A stretch of 64,000 bases of DNA from DASYAN01 sp963727755 (GTDB taxonomy: Bacteria; Chloroflexota; Ktedonobacteria; Ktedonobacterales; Ktedonobacteraceae). The stretch covers positions 124,001-188,000 of the forward strand of contig CAVSHN010000011.1 of NCBI GenBank assembly GCA_963727755.1, in the 5' to 3' direction. The notes below the pieces were generated by a model. The model had not been told where the DNA came from. It ran no database searches and worked only from the letters and a program-made list of their open reading frames with translations. Position numbers and translations under genes: made by a program. This document shows, piece after piece, positions 37,648 to 46,789 of the stretch (position 1 is the stretch's first letter; every line of letters starts with the position of its first letter).

Positions 37648-37817
37648 AAGACGCTGGCAATTTCTCGCTGCTTTAGCTTCTTATCTTCCAGAATTTTGAA
37701 TACAAAAAAGCCAATTTGCGATCGGGCGAGAAGTTCATCAGCATCTTCCAGCCTTAAATCAGCAAAGATATTGCCTGAGCCTTTTTTGACTTCGATCTCA
37801 TGATTTTCTGTTTGCAT
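37648..37817 (-). pseudogene. XRE antitoxin-like gene copy, 3' truncated
   Basis: MQTENHEIEVKKGSGNIFAD through ILEDKKLKQREIASVLG, nearly identical to the copy at 34693. Homology ends abruptly at about 37648 and unrelated codons follow, so the HTH second half is lost. The same junction sequence (AAGACGCTGGCAATTTCTCG) in the two copies dates the break within a shared stretch. Confidence 0.7.
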
Positions 37818-37867
37818 TTGCCTCCTGTGCTTTTCTGTATCGTTGCTTGATCAAGTTAATGTCCAAA

Positions 37868-39520
37868 TCATGATGGTTTGTTTACGTGTTTATACTCTCG
37901 AATGATATATTCTCCTAAGTATTCAATGGACTGGAAACAAGGGTTTAAGACGACTTTTTTACTATCTCGGCGTATAACTGTATACGTGGACTGATACTTC
38001 TCCGCCATTCTGATCTGATGCCAGGGAAAAACGTCGATCTTTTTGCCGTGAGTATAGATAAAACCATCTGAGCAGAGATACACGCGCCAATAATGGTGGA
38101 ACTTTGGATACCATATAAACCATACTCCTCCCGCTAATGATACTATTGCTGCCAAAGATACTGCTGATATTATTAATATTAATAGCCCTGACGATACTAC
38201 TAATCCATATATCGCTAATATTAGTATTGATCCTACCAATGTTAATACTGCTTCTGTTACTCCTGCTAACGACCCTGTTACTGCTATTGCTAATACTATT
38301 AACAATCCTGCTATTCCCGCTGCTTCTGATCCTACTGCTATTAGTAATCCTACTGCTTCTAATGGAAGAAATATTCCTAAGAAAATGTAGCTTTTCCTAT
38401 AAACAATCTTAAACTCATCTAAAGGAGTGCCAAGTTTATAGGTGGTGGCCAACTGGTATGCCTGAGGTGAAAGCTGCCCTTTCTGTTGAGGAGAAATGTG
38501 TTGTTGTCTGGCCTCTGATGGCCTCGACTGGGGAGGCGTTTTGTGTGCCTGAAGAGATCTGTGCTGTGGTCTGGCTTGTCTAGTTGCTGCCTCTACTGGT
38601 TCATAGGACAAAGTTGGTTTTTGCATCTTGTCAGGTTGGTTGGCACTCGGTTTGAGAGCAGCCGCAAAAGCGGAGGCGAAATCTTTGACTGAGGCAAAGC
38701 GATCCTGTGGCTTCTTCGTAAGTGCTCGCAAGACAACTTTATCAAGTGCTGGAGAAAGTGGGGAGTTAACCTCACTAGGTGGCTTTGGATCGACATTAGC
38801 ATGCATATGGGGAATAGCTTGCGGAAGTGTACCCTGAAACGGTGTTCGACCAGTCAGTAGCTCGTAGATCATGATGCCCAGAGCATATTGGTCGCTAGCA
38901 GCAACAGGCGTCCCGGCAAGTTGTTCAGGGGCCATATACTCAAGGGTGCCACGCACTGTGCCACTCAATTTGGATGTGGTAGCCATCTTGGCGACGCCAA
39001 AATCAGCGAGAAGCAGGTTAGGCAACTGAGATGGGTCTTGCTGACGACGCACCAGAAAGTTGGATGGTTTGATATCCAGATGCAGAACTTGCGGCTTCTG
39101 ATCGTGGGCATATTGCAGAGCATCTGCGGCTTGCTGGAGAAGTTGCGCTACCTCGTCGGGTGAGAGAGATTGTGTGCTATGATAGTGGCGAATCCAGTCA
39201 GCAAGTGATCCTTCTGGACAGTAGGGCATGACCATGTAGGCGACGTTGTCGTGGTCAATCTGCTGTTCACCAGCCTCAAGCAGTGTCAGGATATGGGCAT
39301 GGTCCAGCATAGAGATAGCTTGCATTTCGCGCTGGAAGAGGCGTGCTGCATCTTTGGATGCCTGAGCATTGGGATAGAGGACAGGCTCCGTTTTCATCAC
39401 CTTGATGGCAACCTGACGTGAGAGGGTGAGATCTTCTGCGAGATAGATCTCGCCCATGCCTCCACTTTGAATGAAATGGGTCAGTCGATAGTGACCCAGT
39501 TGTTCTCCTTCTAAACGCAT
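37868..39520 (-). CDS. Ser/Thr protein kinase with multi-TM C-terminus
   Basis: 550 residues. An N-terminal kinase domain (1-270) has the Gly loop SGGMGEIYLAE, VAIKV (Lys), VLHLDIKPSNFLV, ADFGVAK and TLEYMAPEQLAGT. The catalytic loop reads HLD, not HRD. A Pro/Gln linker (about 285-350) is followed by several hydrophobic segments (about 375-480) and a C-terminal beta-rich stretch (FIYTHGKKIDVFPWHQIRM). The membrane part uses A-ending codons (ATA, TTA, GTA, GCA) heavily, unlike the rest. Downstream of a second kinase on the same strand and likely in one operon. Confidence 0.88.
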   Translation of the reverse strand: MRLEGEQLGHYRLTHFIQSGGMGEIYLAEDLTLSRQVAIKVMKTEPVLYPNAQASKDAARLFQREMQAISMLDHAHILTLLEAGEQQIDHDNVAYMVMPYCPEGSLADWIRHYHSTQSLSPDEVAQLLQQAADALQYAHDQKPQVLHLDIKPSNFLVRRQQDPSQLPNLLLADFGVAKMATTSKLSGTVRGTLEYMAPEQLAGTPVAASDQYALGIMIYELLTGRTPFQGTLPQAIPHMHANVDPKPPSEVNSPLSPALDKVVLRALTKKPQDRFASVKDFASAFAAALKPSANQPDKMQKPTLSYEPVEAATRQARPQHRSLQAHKTPPQSRPSEARQQHISPQQKGQLSPQAYQLATTYKLGTPLDEFKIVYRKSYIFLGIFLPLEAVGLLIAVGSEAAGIAGLLIVLAIAVTGSLAGVTEAVLTLVGSILILAIYGLVVSSGLLILIISAVSLAAIVSLAGGVWFIWYPKFHHYWRVYLCSDGFIYTHGKKIDVFPWHQIRMAEKYQSTYTVIRRDSKKVVLNPCFQSIEYLGEYIIREYKHVNKPS

Positions 39521-39562
39521 AGTTGTTCTCCTTATGTAGTAAAAATATTCAGCAAATCTTGG

Positions 39563-40930
39563 CTATTTCAGCACTCTCGCTAAAGCATTCAGCATGTCAC
39601 CTGCCGTTTGATAGCGATCCTTGGGATCTTGGGCTACTGAACGATTGATGACAGTGGCCACATCCTGGGGAATTTGAGGACGACGTTGACGCAGAGGTAT
39701 AATATCGCCGCTCAGAATAACCTTCACAGGATCTTGCCCCGGCTTGATGGGGCGGGGAAAACTGCCCGTGAGCATGTTATAGAAACTCGCTCCCATCGAC
39801 CAAACGTCACTCACTGGTTTGACATATTTGAAGTTCACAACTTGCTCATGTGGCATAAATAAGAGTGATCCAGCATATCCTCCGCCCGTCATGGTCATTC
39901 CGCTCAGGCCAGCGTTGATAAAACTCTTAGCGAGGCCCAAGTCAGCTATTTTTGCCATCCATTGAGACTCGCTACCGCTCAGGAGAATATTTTGGGGTTT
40001 GAGGTCGCGGTGAACAAATCCCTGTTTGTGGGCAAATGCTAGACCTTCTAGAGCCTGAAGCATGATAGGTCCAGCTTCTGCCAGCGTGAGAGATCCCCCT
40101 CGGCGTTGCATGAGATCATATATGCTTCCGCCCTGACAATATTCCACCAGAAAATAAAAGGTACTCTTTTCCACGCCACTGCCTAGAAATTCAACAATAT
40201 TGGGGTGCTTCAGAGCACGTGTATTGTCGATTTCACGTTGAAATCCTTGTTTGGCACTGGCATTAACTGCCACTTTTGACAACATTACCTTGAGTGCTGC
40301 TAGGCGAGCAGTTTTCTTGTGTTGAACTAAATACACAACGCCCATGCCGCCCTCGCCCAACTTCTTTTTAATGTCGTATTCTGCAAGGTGTATGTCTGCA
40401 TTGGCGGGCTGTTGATTTACCTGTTGAAATAGTGCCAACAGTAAGGCCACAGGATCATCCTTAATCTGCTGCTGACATCGTGCGCACAGGAAATCGCCAT
40501 CTTGCCCCAAGCCAGCTTCAGTCGTGACCTCTTTGCCACAGCGTTGGCAGCAGACGGCCTTTGTCGCATTTTGTGGTACAGTTACCTGCACGCGGAGTTT
40601 TGTCTTGCCGACTTGGATCTCATCTCCATCATGCAAATCCACTTGTGGATACTGTCGACGAGCCCCTTCTTCAGGCGTCTCATGCTTTTGACGACCTCCA
40701 TATTTCACCCCATTAATAACAGTTCCATGGAGGCTGCCCAGATCACGGACACAGACATGGGGAGGGTTGACTTCCATGACGAAATGATGACGCGAGACGA
40801 GTTGATCATCGGGGAGACAGGCGTGGCAATCGCTCTTGCGACCAAAGAGGAAGACGTCATGAGTATCAAATCCAAAAGTTTTTCCCTGTGAGGCTCCAGC
40901 TGTCACAGCAATTACAACTTTTCCCGACAT
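39563..40930 (-). CDS. FHA-domain Ser/Thr protein kinase
   Basis: 455 residues. An N-terminal FHA domain (FLFGRKSDCHACL, SRHHFVMEV, GSLHGTVINGVKYGG) binds phosphothreonine. A four-Cys zinc ribbon (CCQRCGKEVTTEAGLG, FLCARCQQQ) follows. The kinase domain has KLGEGGMGVVYLV, LAALKVML, VHRDLKPQNILL and KIADLGLAKSF; the DFG motif is DLG. Ends at the kinase core with no membrane segment. Its ATG lies 42 bases upstream of the next kinase gene, suggesting co-expression. The FHA protein at 4160 has a similar zinc ribbon and FHA layout. Confidence 0.88.
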   Translation of the reverse strand: MSGKVVIAVTAGASQGKTFGFDTHDVFLFGRKSDCHACLPDDQLVSRHHFVMEVNPPHVCVRDLGSLHGTVINGVKYGGRQKHETPEEGARRQYPQVDLHDGDEIQVGKTKLRVQVTVPQNATKAVCCQRCGKEVTTEAGLGQDGDFLCARCQQQIKDDPVALLLALFQQVNQQPANADIHLAEYDIKKKLGEGGMGVVYLVQHKKTARLAALKVMLSKVAVNASAKQGFQREIDNTRALKHPNIVEFLGSGVEKSTFYFLVEYCQGGSIYDLMQRRGGSLTLAEAGPIMLQALEGLAFAHKQGFVHRDLKPQNILLSGSESQWMAKIADLGLAKSFINAGLSGMTMTGGGYAGSLLFMPHEQVVNFKYVKPVSDVWSMGASFYNMLTGSFPRPIKPGQDPVKVILSGDIIPLRQRRPQIPQDVATVINRSVAQDPKDRYQTAGDMLNALARVLK

Positions 40931-41260
40931 ATGACAGGCATCCTTGTTCTCTATATTGTGTCTAGCCAGTTAGCAAGAGTCAGTCCTAGCTGATAACTCT
41001 TTGTAGCACACTAACTCCTCTCTTGTCAATTAAATAGCTAATGATCGTCAGGTCAATCACTTAGTTTTGCTTGTATCTTGTGGAAGTACTACATCTTCAT
41101 CTGGCATCATTGGATATGATGCTTTGGGGAGGTGGGGTTCTGGAAGAGAAGGCCAATTAGCCATAATCATCAACTCTGTACAGTGTGTGCTACAATGTTG
41201 ACTGAGTATGTACTCTTCACAGAGTAAGCTAGTTGGAGCAAAGCGATAAGGACACAATCC

Positions 41261-42172
41261 GTTGATACTACGCCCGAAATCGAGCGTATCCAGATTGCAA
41301 GAATACGCTCGTTTTCTCCGACCAGAAAATTTGCCTCTGTCCGTAATTGGACACATACACTCACTTCTGCAAACCTTCGTGCAATGCGCAATAGCAATGT
41401 GGAAACAAATGAACGTGATATCGCGGTACGCTTTGTAACACGAGAATATGGAGAGGCCCTAGCTGCTGATTTCCAGGCTAATCTTCGCTCTAGATCAGAC
41501 TGGACTATCCAAGCTCCGGACCTTCTTACTGCACTGGTTCCTGTCATTGAGGCTTTCGATCGGTTGGGTGTAAAATATGCTCTTTCTGGATCTGTTGCGT
41601 GTTCTGTGTACGGGTTCCCTCGGGGAGTGCAGGATATCGACTTGGTGGCAGATCTGCGTGATGAGCATATTTCCCCCTTTGTTGCAGATCTGCAACATGA
41701 CTATACTCTCAATGAGTTGGCTCTGCATAACGCTATGCAACAAAAAAGTATTTTTCACCTTTTGCATATAAAAACATTAATGAAGGTTGATATTTTTCTG
41801 GCGAAAAATGATTACCCATTTGATTCCGTTGTACTTGAACGAGCACAACAGTATTCTCTGGTAAAGGCTCTTATCCTTTTCTGGATCGCAGCTCCAGAAG
41901 ATGTAGCATTGCTCTCGCTTATGTGGTACAAGGCAGGCGGTGCAGTTGCCGATGATCAATGGAATGACATTCTTGGGTTGTTCAAAGTGCAAGCACTCGC
42001 CCTAGATTTAGCATATCTTCAGCAGCAGGCAACACTACTTCAGGTTGCAAGTTTGTTAGCACAAGCCCTTATCGATGCGGGTCTTAACAATTACTTGCTA
42101 ATCAGACGCCTACCACATCAGCTTCTGTGCGTACCGCAAAGTAGACTGCCTGTTGATGATGTACCACAATAG
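41261..42172 (+). CDS. Nucleotidyltransferase-like protein
   Basis: From the ATG at 41384 a 262-residue frame has VKYALSGSVACSVYGFPRGV, then DIDLVADL, the nucleotidyltransferase (minimal, DUF6036-like) signature with GS and DxD. The middle (IKTLMKVDIFLAKNDYPFDS) carries a further Asp. The same frame is open back to 41261 (VDTTPEIERIQIAR, RNWTHTLTSANLRAM), with the texture of the usual N-terminus of such proteins but no start codon; a TTG at 41233 in another frame might begin it. So the true start is unresolved. It converges on metH, overlapping its end by about 70 bases. Confidence 0.6.
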   Translation, partial: VDTTPEIERIQIARIRSFSPTRKFASVRNWTHTLTSANLRAMRNSNVETNERDIAVRFVTREYGEALAADFQANLRSRSDWTIQAPDLLTALVPVIEAFDRLGVKYALSGSVACSVYGFPRGVQDIDLVADLRDEHISPFVADLQHDYTLNELALHNAMQQKSIFHLLHIKTLMKVDIFLAKNDYPFDSVVLERAQQYSLVKALILFWIAAPEDVALLSLMWYKAGGAVADDQWNDILGLFKVQALALDLAYLQQQATLLQVASLLAQALIDAGLNNYLLIRRLPHQLLCVPQSRLPVDDVPQ

Positions 42173-45100
42173 CTGCTGTAGTTTGCTCTGGCACGAACTG
42201 ATAAGACTCCGTAATATCGACGCCAGTAGCGCTACGAATTGGCAGTAGCTCAAAGAGCTTCGTATGATCTTGTAGATCGGGAATGGCTGGATAGCCCCAA
42301 CTATAGCGTCGTCCTCTGGCCCCCTCAAGTCCAAGCTCATGTTGAACGAGGCGATTAGCGTACTCAGCTAGAGCTTCGGCCATCTGAACAGATAAGCCAT
42401 GGACAAAGTATGCCTCTGAATAATCTCCAGCCTGTTGTAGGCTTTGTACAGCTTCGCTAGGAGGTGTTCCCATTGTCACGACTTGCAATGCGACCACATC
42501 GACCTTGCCACTGGTCGTCGAAGCAAAATAATCAGCTAGGCAAAGGCGATCCCGTTCGCGCTGGCGTGGGAAGTGGAAGCGGGTAATCTCACATAATGTT
42601 AGTGATAAGTCTGTCCGTTGCTGAAATTTCTGAGGATCATAGACAATCAGTTCGTTGCCATTAGACTGACAGGGGAAGTAGCCATAGACTATCTTGGGTT
42701 GCAGGTAACGCAGCTGACGTGCTTCGCGTAGCATGCGTTCCATGCGTGGACGAAACTCCTGCTCTACCAGACGGTTAAACTCCTGACCATGGGCCGTAAC
42801 TCCCCATCGTCCGCGATAGAGTGCATTAAGATCCATACATGCAGCCACATCCTCCAGACCGATGCATTCCAACACGCGTGGACCCCAAAATGGCGGTATC
42901 GGAATGGTAAGTGCAGGCTTGATACTTGCCGAAGGGGTTGTATCCTCCTCCTGGGTTCTGCCAGTCTCCTCTGTGTTCTTTGTTGCTTTCTTGAGACGTT
43001 CTTTCATTGCTTCTTGCTTGATATGCTCCACAAACGCCTGACGTGATTCGGTATTACTAGTAAGCTTATCAACAATATCCAAACCTTCGAAGGCATCGCG
43101 AGCGTAGAAAACGCCAGGCTCGTAAGGAAGTGGGGATGCTTCTGATGTCTGCTCGTCGACAAAAAGAATACGGCGTCCAAACGAGCGATTAATAGCTGCT
43201 CCGCCGATGATGACGGGGAAGGTCAAACCACGCTTATGCAACTCCTTAACACACAGTGGCATCTGCTTCGAAGTGCTTACCAGCAAGGCGGAGAGGCCGA
43301 TTGCATCAGCATCTACCTCGATAGCCTTCTCCAGAATAGTATTAAGGGGAACCTGCTTACCAAGATCATAGACCGTATAGCCATTATTGCTCAAGATCGT
43401 ATTAACCAGATTTTTGCCAATATCATGGACATCACCAAAGACCGTTGCCAGCACAACCTTGCCTTTCGTATAGCCATCCTGCCTTTCCAGATAACCCTCT
43501 AAGTGTGCTACAGCTCGTTTCATCACTTCAGCAGATTGCAGCACGAAGGGTAGGATAAGCTCGCCAGCGCCGAAGCGGTCTCCCACATATTTCATAGCGG
43601 GCAGCAGGACCGTATTGAGGACATTTACCGCTGCATCGTTGCGCGAGACTTGTGAATTGGTACGCTCGGCAATGACTTGATCGATGAGGGGCTCGAATGC
43701 CTTCTTTACGACGGTGGAGAATTTGCCAGTGGATACGTTCAGCTGGTTCCATGCCCTCAGTTGGATCAGCCTTGGTATTGCCATCATCTTTTGGGGACCA
43801 TGTGCCTCAAAGTAGGAGATATAGCGTGTCAGAGCATCGGTACGGTTGAAAATCAGATCATCGGCGAGCTGACGTTGTTCTGTATCAATCTCAGCATATG
43901 GCGTGATGTGTATTGGGTTCACAATCGCCATATCGAGGCCTGCTTTGACTGCGTAGTAGAGAAAGACGCTATTAAGAACAGCGCGTGCATGTGTTTTCAG
44001 ACCGAATGAAACATTGCTTACGCCCAGAAGAGTCATAACACCAGGAAGCTCGGCCTTGATGCGCCTAATGCCTTCAAGCGTATCGATGCCTGCTGTCTGT
44101 AGTTCTTCTTGCCCAGTAGTGATTGTGAAGGTGAGTGGATCGAAGATGAGAGCGTTAGGTGGTAGTCCATACTCATTGACACAGATATCATAAATTTTGT
44201 GTGCAATCTCAACTTTGCGCTCAACGGTCTTACCCATACCCTGTTCATCAATCGTGAGTGCTATAACAGCGGCACCATGCTCAATAGCTAGTGGCATCAC
44301 GTTCTCGATACGTTTGCGGCCATTCTCCATATTGATCGAGTTAATAATACAGCGGCCTGGAGCAGTCTCTAATGCGGCCTGAATGACATCGTTCTCTGTG
44401 AAATCAATAACTAAGGGAGCCTCAATGCCCATCGAGAGCTGTTTGACAATGTGGGCCATCTGCTTCGCTTCATCGGTACGCTCCGTCATTGCGCACTGCA
44501 CATCCAAAACGTGAGCGCCTCCTTCAACTTGTTCACGGGCCATCACAAGCAAAGCATCATAGTCATCTTTAAGCATCGCCTGCTTAGCTTTGCGGCTCCC
44601 TACTGCATTAATGCGTTCACCGACAATCAAGGGAGCTGGGTCCTGCTGCATCGCAACTGCGCGAATGCCGCTAGAGACAAACGGTGGGATGATCTGGCGG
44701 AAGTCTTTATTGCTCAAGTTTTCTTCGGCAATTGGTCGCAAGCGGCGAGGAGTGGTACGGCAGGCTTTCACAATCTCACGCAGATGTTCATAGCTACTCC
44801 CACAGCAGCCACCAACGATATTGACGCCAAATTCGGTAATGAACTCGCACAATGCAGTGGCCATAGGGCATGGTTCCATGGGATAGACGGCCTGCCCGTT
44901 GACATTGAGTGGGATCCCTGCATTCGGGATTGTCGAGATCGGGAGGGGACAATTTTCTGCTAGGAAGCGTACAGGTTCGCGCATATGCTCAGGTCCTGTG
45001 GAGCAGTTGAGTCCTACGATATCCACGCGAAGTGCGACCAGGGTGGTCATGACTGCTGCAATGTCCGTGCCAAGCAACATACGTCCGCTAGTATCGAGCG

Positions 45101-45690
45101 AAACTTGAGCCTGAATTGGAACTGCCCGTCCAACCTCTTGCATAGCGCGGCGTAGGCCAGTAATGGCGGCGCGGACCTCCAGGATATCCTGACTAGTTTC
45201 AATGAGCAGGACATCGACGCCACCCTTGAGTAAACTGGTAGCTTGTTCACAGAAAATCTCAACGAGTTGCTGATAGGTAATATTGCTCAGGAGAGGGTCA
45301 TTGGACGAGGGCAGCATCCCTGTTGGGCCGATGGAGCCAGCGACGAAGCGTGGGTGATCGGGTGTACTATAGTGATCGGCTAAGCGACGAGCGATCTGTG
45401 CTGCTGTGAAGTTGATTTCATGGGTCAGGTGACCAAGCCCGTATTCATCCAGCTTGAGCCGACTAGCCGTAAAAGAATCGGGTCTCCAGCACATCGCAGC
45501 CGACCTCTAGGAAACCCATATGGATCTCCTCAATCACGGAGGGTTTTGTGAGGACAAGATATTGATTGCAACCCTCAGTGGCTTGGCCGCCGTAATCTGC
45601 GGCAGTTAGTTTGTAACGTTGTATATTTGTGCCTGTCGCGCCATCATAGATTAAGACACGCTGGGCTAATGTATCAAGAAATCGGCTCAA
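42102..45690 (-). CDS. metH: Cobalamin-dependent methionine synthase MetH, frameshifted near N-terminus
   Basis: Transfers methyl from methyltetrahydrofolate to homocysteine. Domains in order: homocysteine-binding (from MSRFLDTLAQRVLIYDGATG; Zn ligands VGLNCSTGP and GGCCGSS), pterin-binding (APLIVGERINAVGSRK, IDFTENDV), the cap and B12 domains (GDVHDIGKNLV with the base-off His), and the AdoMet-binding activation domain (YRGRWGVTAHGQEF to RYSWGYPAIPDL). The first 75 codons (start 45690) are in another frame; at 45480-45482 an extra C in ACCCGATTC breaks CDVLETDSFTASR. AGGTGAGG precedes the ATG. Downstream of a DJ-1/PfpI gene on the same strand. Confidence 0.93.
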
Positions 45691-45722
45691 AGTTTCCTCA
45701 CCTCTTTAACTGCTTGCTGAAA

Positions 45723-46245
45723 TTAGTTGCTGAGAGCGGCAACAAGCTCTCGGCAGAATGCGGGAATATCATCAACAACGCGCCCCCAGACTCAAATTCC
45801 CATCGCGAAAAGCTGCTTCATTGACCCAAATACCGCCAGCGTTGATAATATCATCTTTGATGCCAGTTGAGCCAGTTGCTTTACGTCCTCGTATGATCCC
45901 AGCGGAGATGGGGACCCAACCGCCGTGGCAGATAGTTCCAATAATTTTGCCCTGTGCATTGATTGTGCGAACGAGATCGAGCACGCCTGGATTACGGCGT
46001 AGTTTATCGGGTGCCCAACCGCCAGGAATGACTAGCCCATCTAAATCCTCTGCCTTGGGGGCCTCATCGATACTGACATCAGGTGTCATCTCCAGGCCAT
46101 GTTTCCCACGAACAGTTTGCTTGCTCAGCCCGATCGTAATCACTCTAGCCCCTTCTTCACGGAGCCGCATCACGGGAACCCAGTACTCTAAATCTTCAAC
46201 TTCGGGGGCAACGAAATACCCAATAGTTTTTCCTTGTAAGCGCAT
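45723..46245 (-). CDS. DJ-1/PfpI family protein, C-terminal frameshift
   Basis: GATase-1-like fold: IGYFVAPEVEDLEYW, GLVIPGGWAPDKLRR, the nucleophile elbow IGTICHGGWVPISAG (Cys in CHGG), TGIKDDIINAGGIWV. The frame stops at 45772 after FRDGNLSLGARC, but the next frame gives RVVDDIPAFCRELVAALSN to a stop at 45723, the normal PfpI end. One extra G in GGGGG near 45785 explains it. Such proteins are proteases, glyoxalases or chaperones; which is not clear. It is upstream of metH with about 30 bases between. Confidence 0.85.
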
Positions 46246-46409
46246 AGCGAATTCCCCTATATTATTATCGATGTGTGTCTTGAAGTATTATAACATGGTG
46301 CGGCAAAAAGTCGCGAAAGCTGTATAGGTTTTTGCGTCTCCTGCAATAATGTGGTCATTGGGACGTTGTGGGATTGAGAAAGAAGATGTCTGATCCATCC
46401 AGTCTGAGA

Positions 46410-46469
46410 AGAGCGTGTCTCAAGCCAACTCAAGTTTCGCCAATGTTGAGTTGGCCTCAGACACACTCT
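46410..46469. repeat. 60-bp near-palindrome
   Basis: AGAGCGTGTCT and GCCAACTCAA (46410-46433) are mirrored by TTGAGTTGGC and AGACACACTCT (46446-46469) with small bulges. This may be two terminal inverted repeats of a lost insertion sequence brought together, or a hairpin RNA. The surroundings 46246-46711 have no gene. Confidence 0.55.
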
Positions 46470-46711
46470 ATTAGTGGTTTGCTATGGTGGAACAATAGTC
46501 TGATGAGGGAATTATCTACAAATATTGTAAAGCGGTGCATATCGTGGGTCTTCCACTTGCGCAAATATGCTTTTCAGATCTTGCAAGTCGTTGTTCTCTT
46601 CCATCCCATTGTCTCCAGCTTTTTTGACCTATTGTATCACCTCCTCGCTCTTTGTTTTCCTGTGGATGGGATTATTTAGATGCGATTGCCCTGTATCAAG
46701 CATTACTATAA

Positions 46712-46756
46712 TTGCGATTATAAATAATATCATGCTATAATATAGCTTGATATTAT
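46712..46756 (+). promoter_or_regulatory. Promoter and 33-bp operator-like palindrome before the permease-kinase gene
   Basis: TTGCGA (46712-46717), 18-base spacer, TATAAT (46736-46741). The -10 box is inside a palindrome: arms ATAATATCA (46724-46732) and TGATATTAT (46748-46756), inner arms GCTATA (46734-46739) and TATAGC (46741-46746), one mismatch pair and a central A at 46740. The gene starts at 46790. Such a site would suit a dimeric repressor. Confidence 0.65.
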
Positions 46757-46789
46757 GGGTACTGTTTCAGACTATTGAGGAGTATGAGA

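Noticed and set aside
41057..41356. 99-residue minus-strand frame near the nucleotidyltransferase
   Set aside because: Overlaps the likely start of the rightward gene and has no ribosome site or domain signal.
45691..45771. Cobalamin or SAM riboswitch before metH
   Set aside because: Only about 30 bases separate metH from the DJ-1 gene once its frame is restored, too short for any riboswitch; none seen upstream of the DJ-1 gene either.
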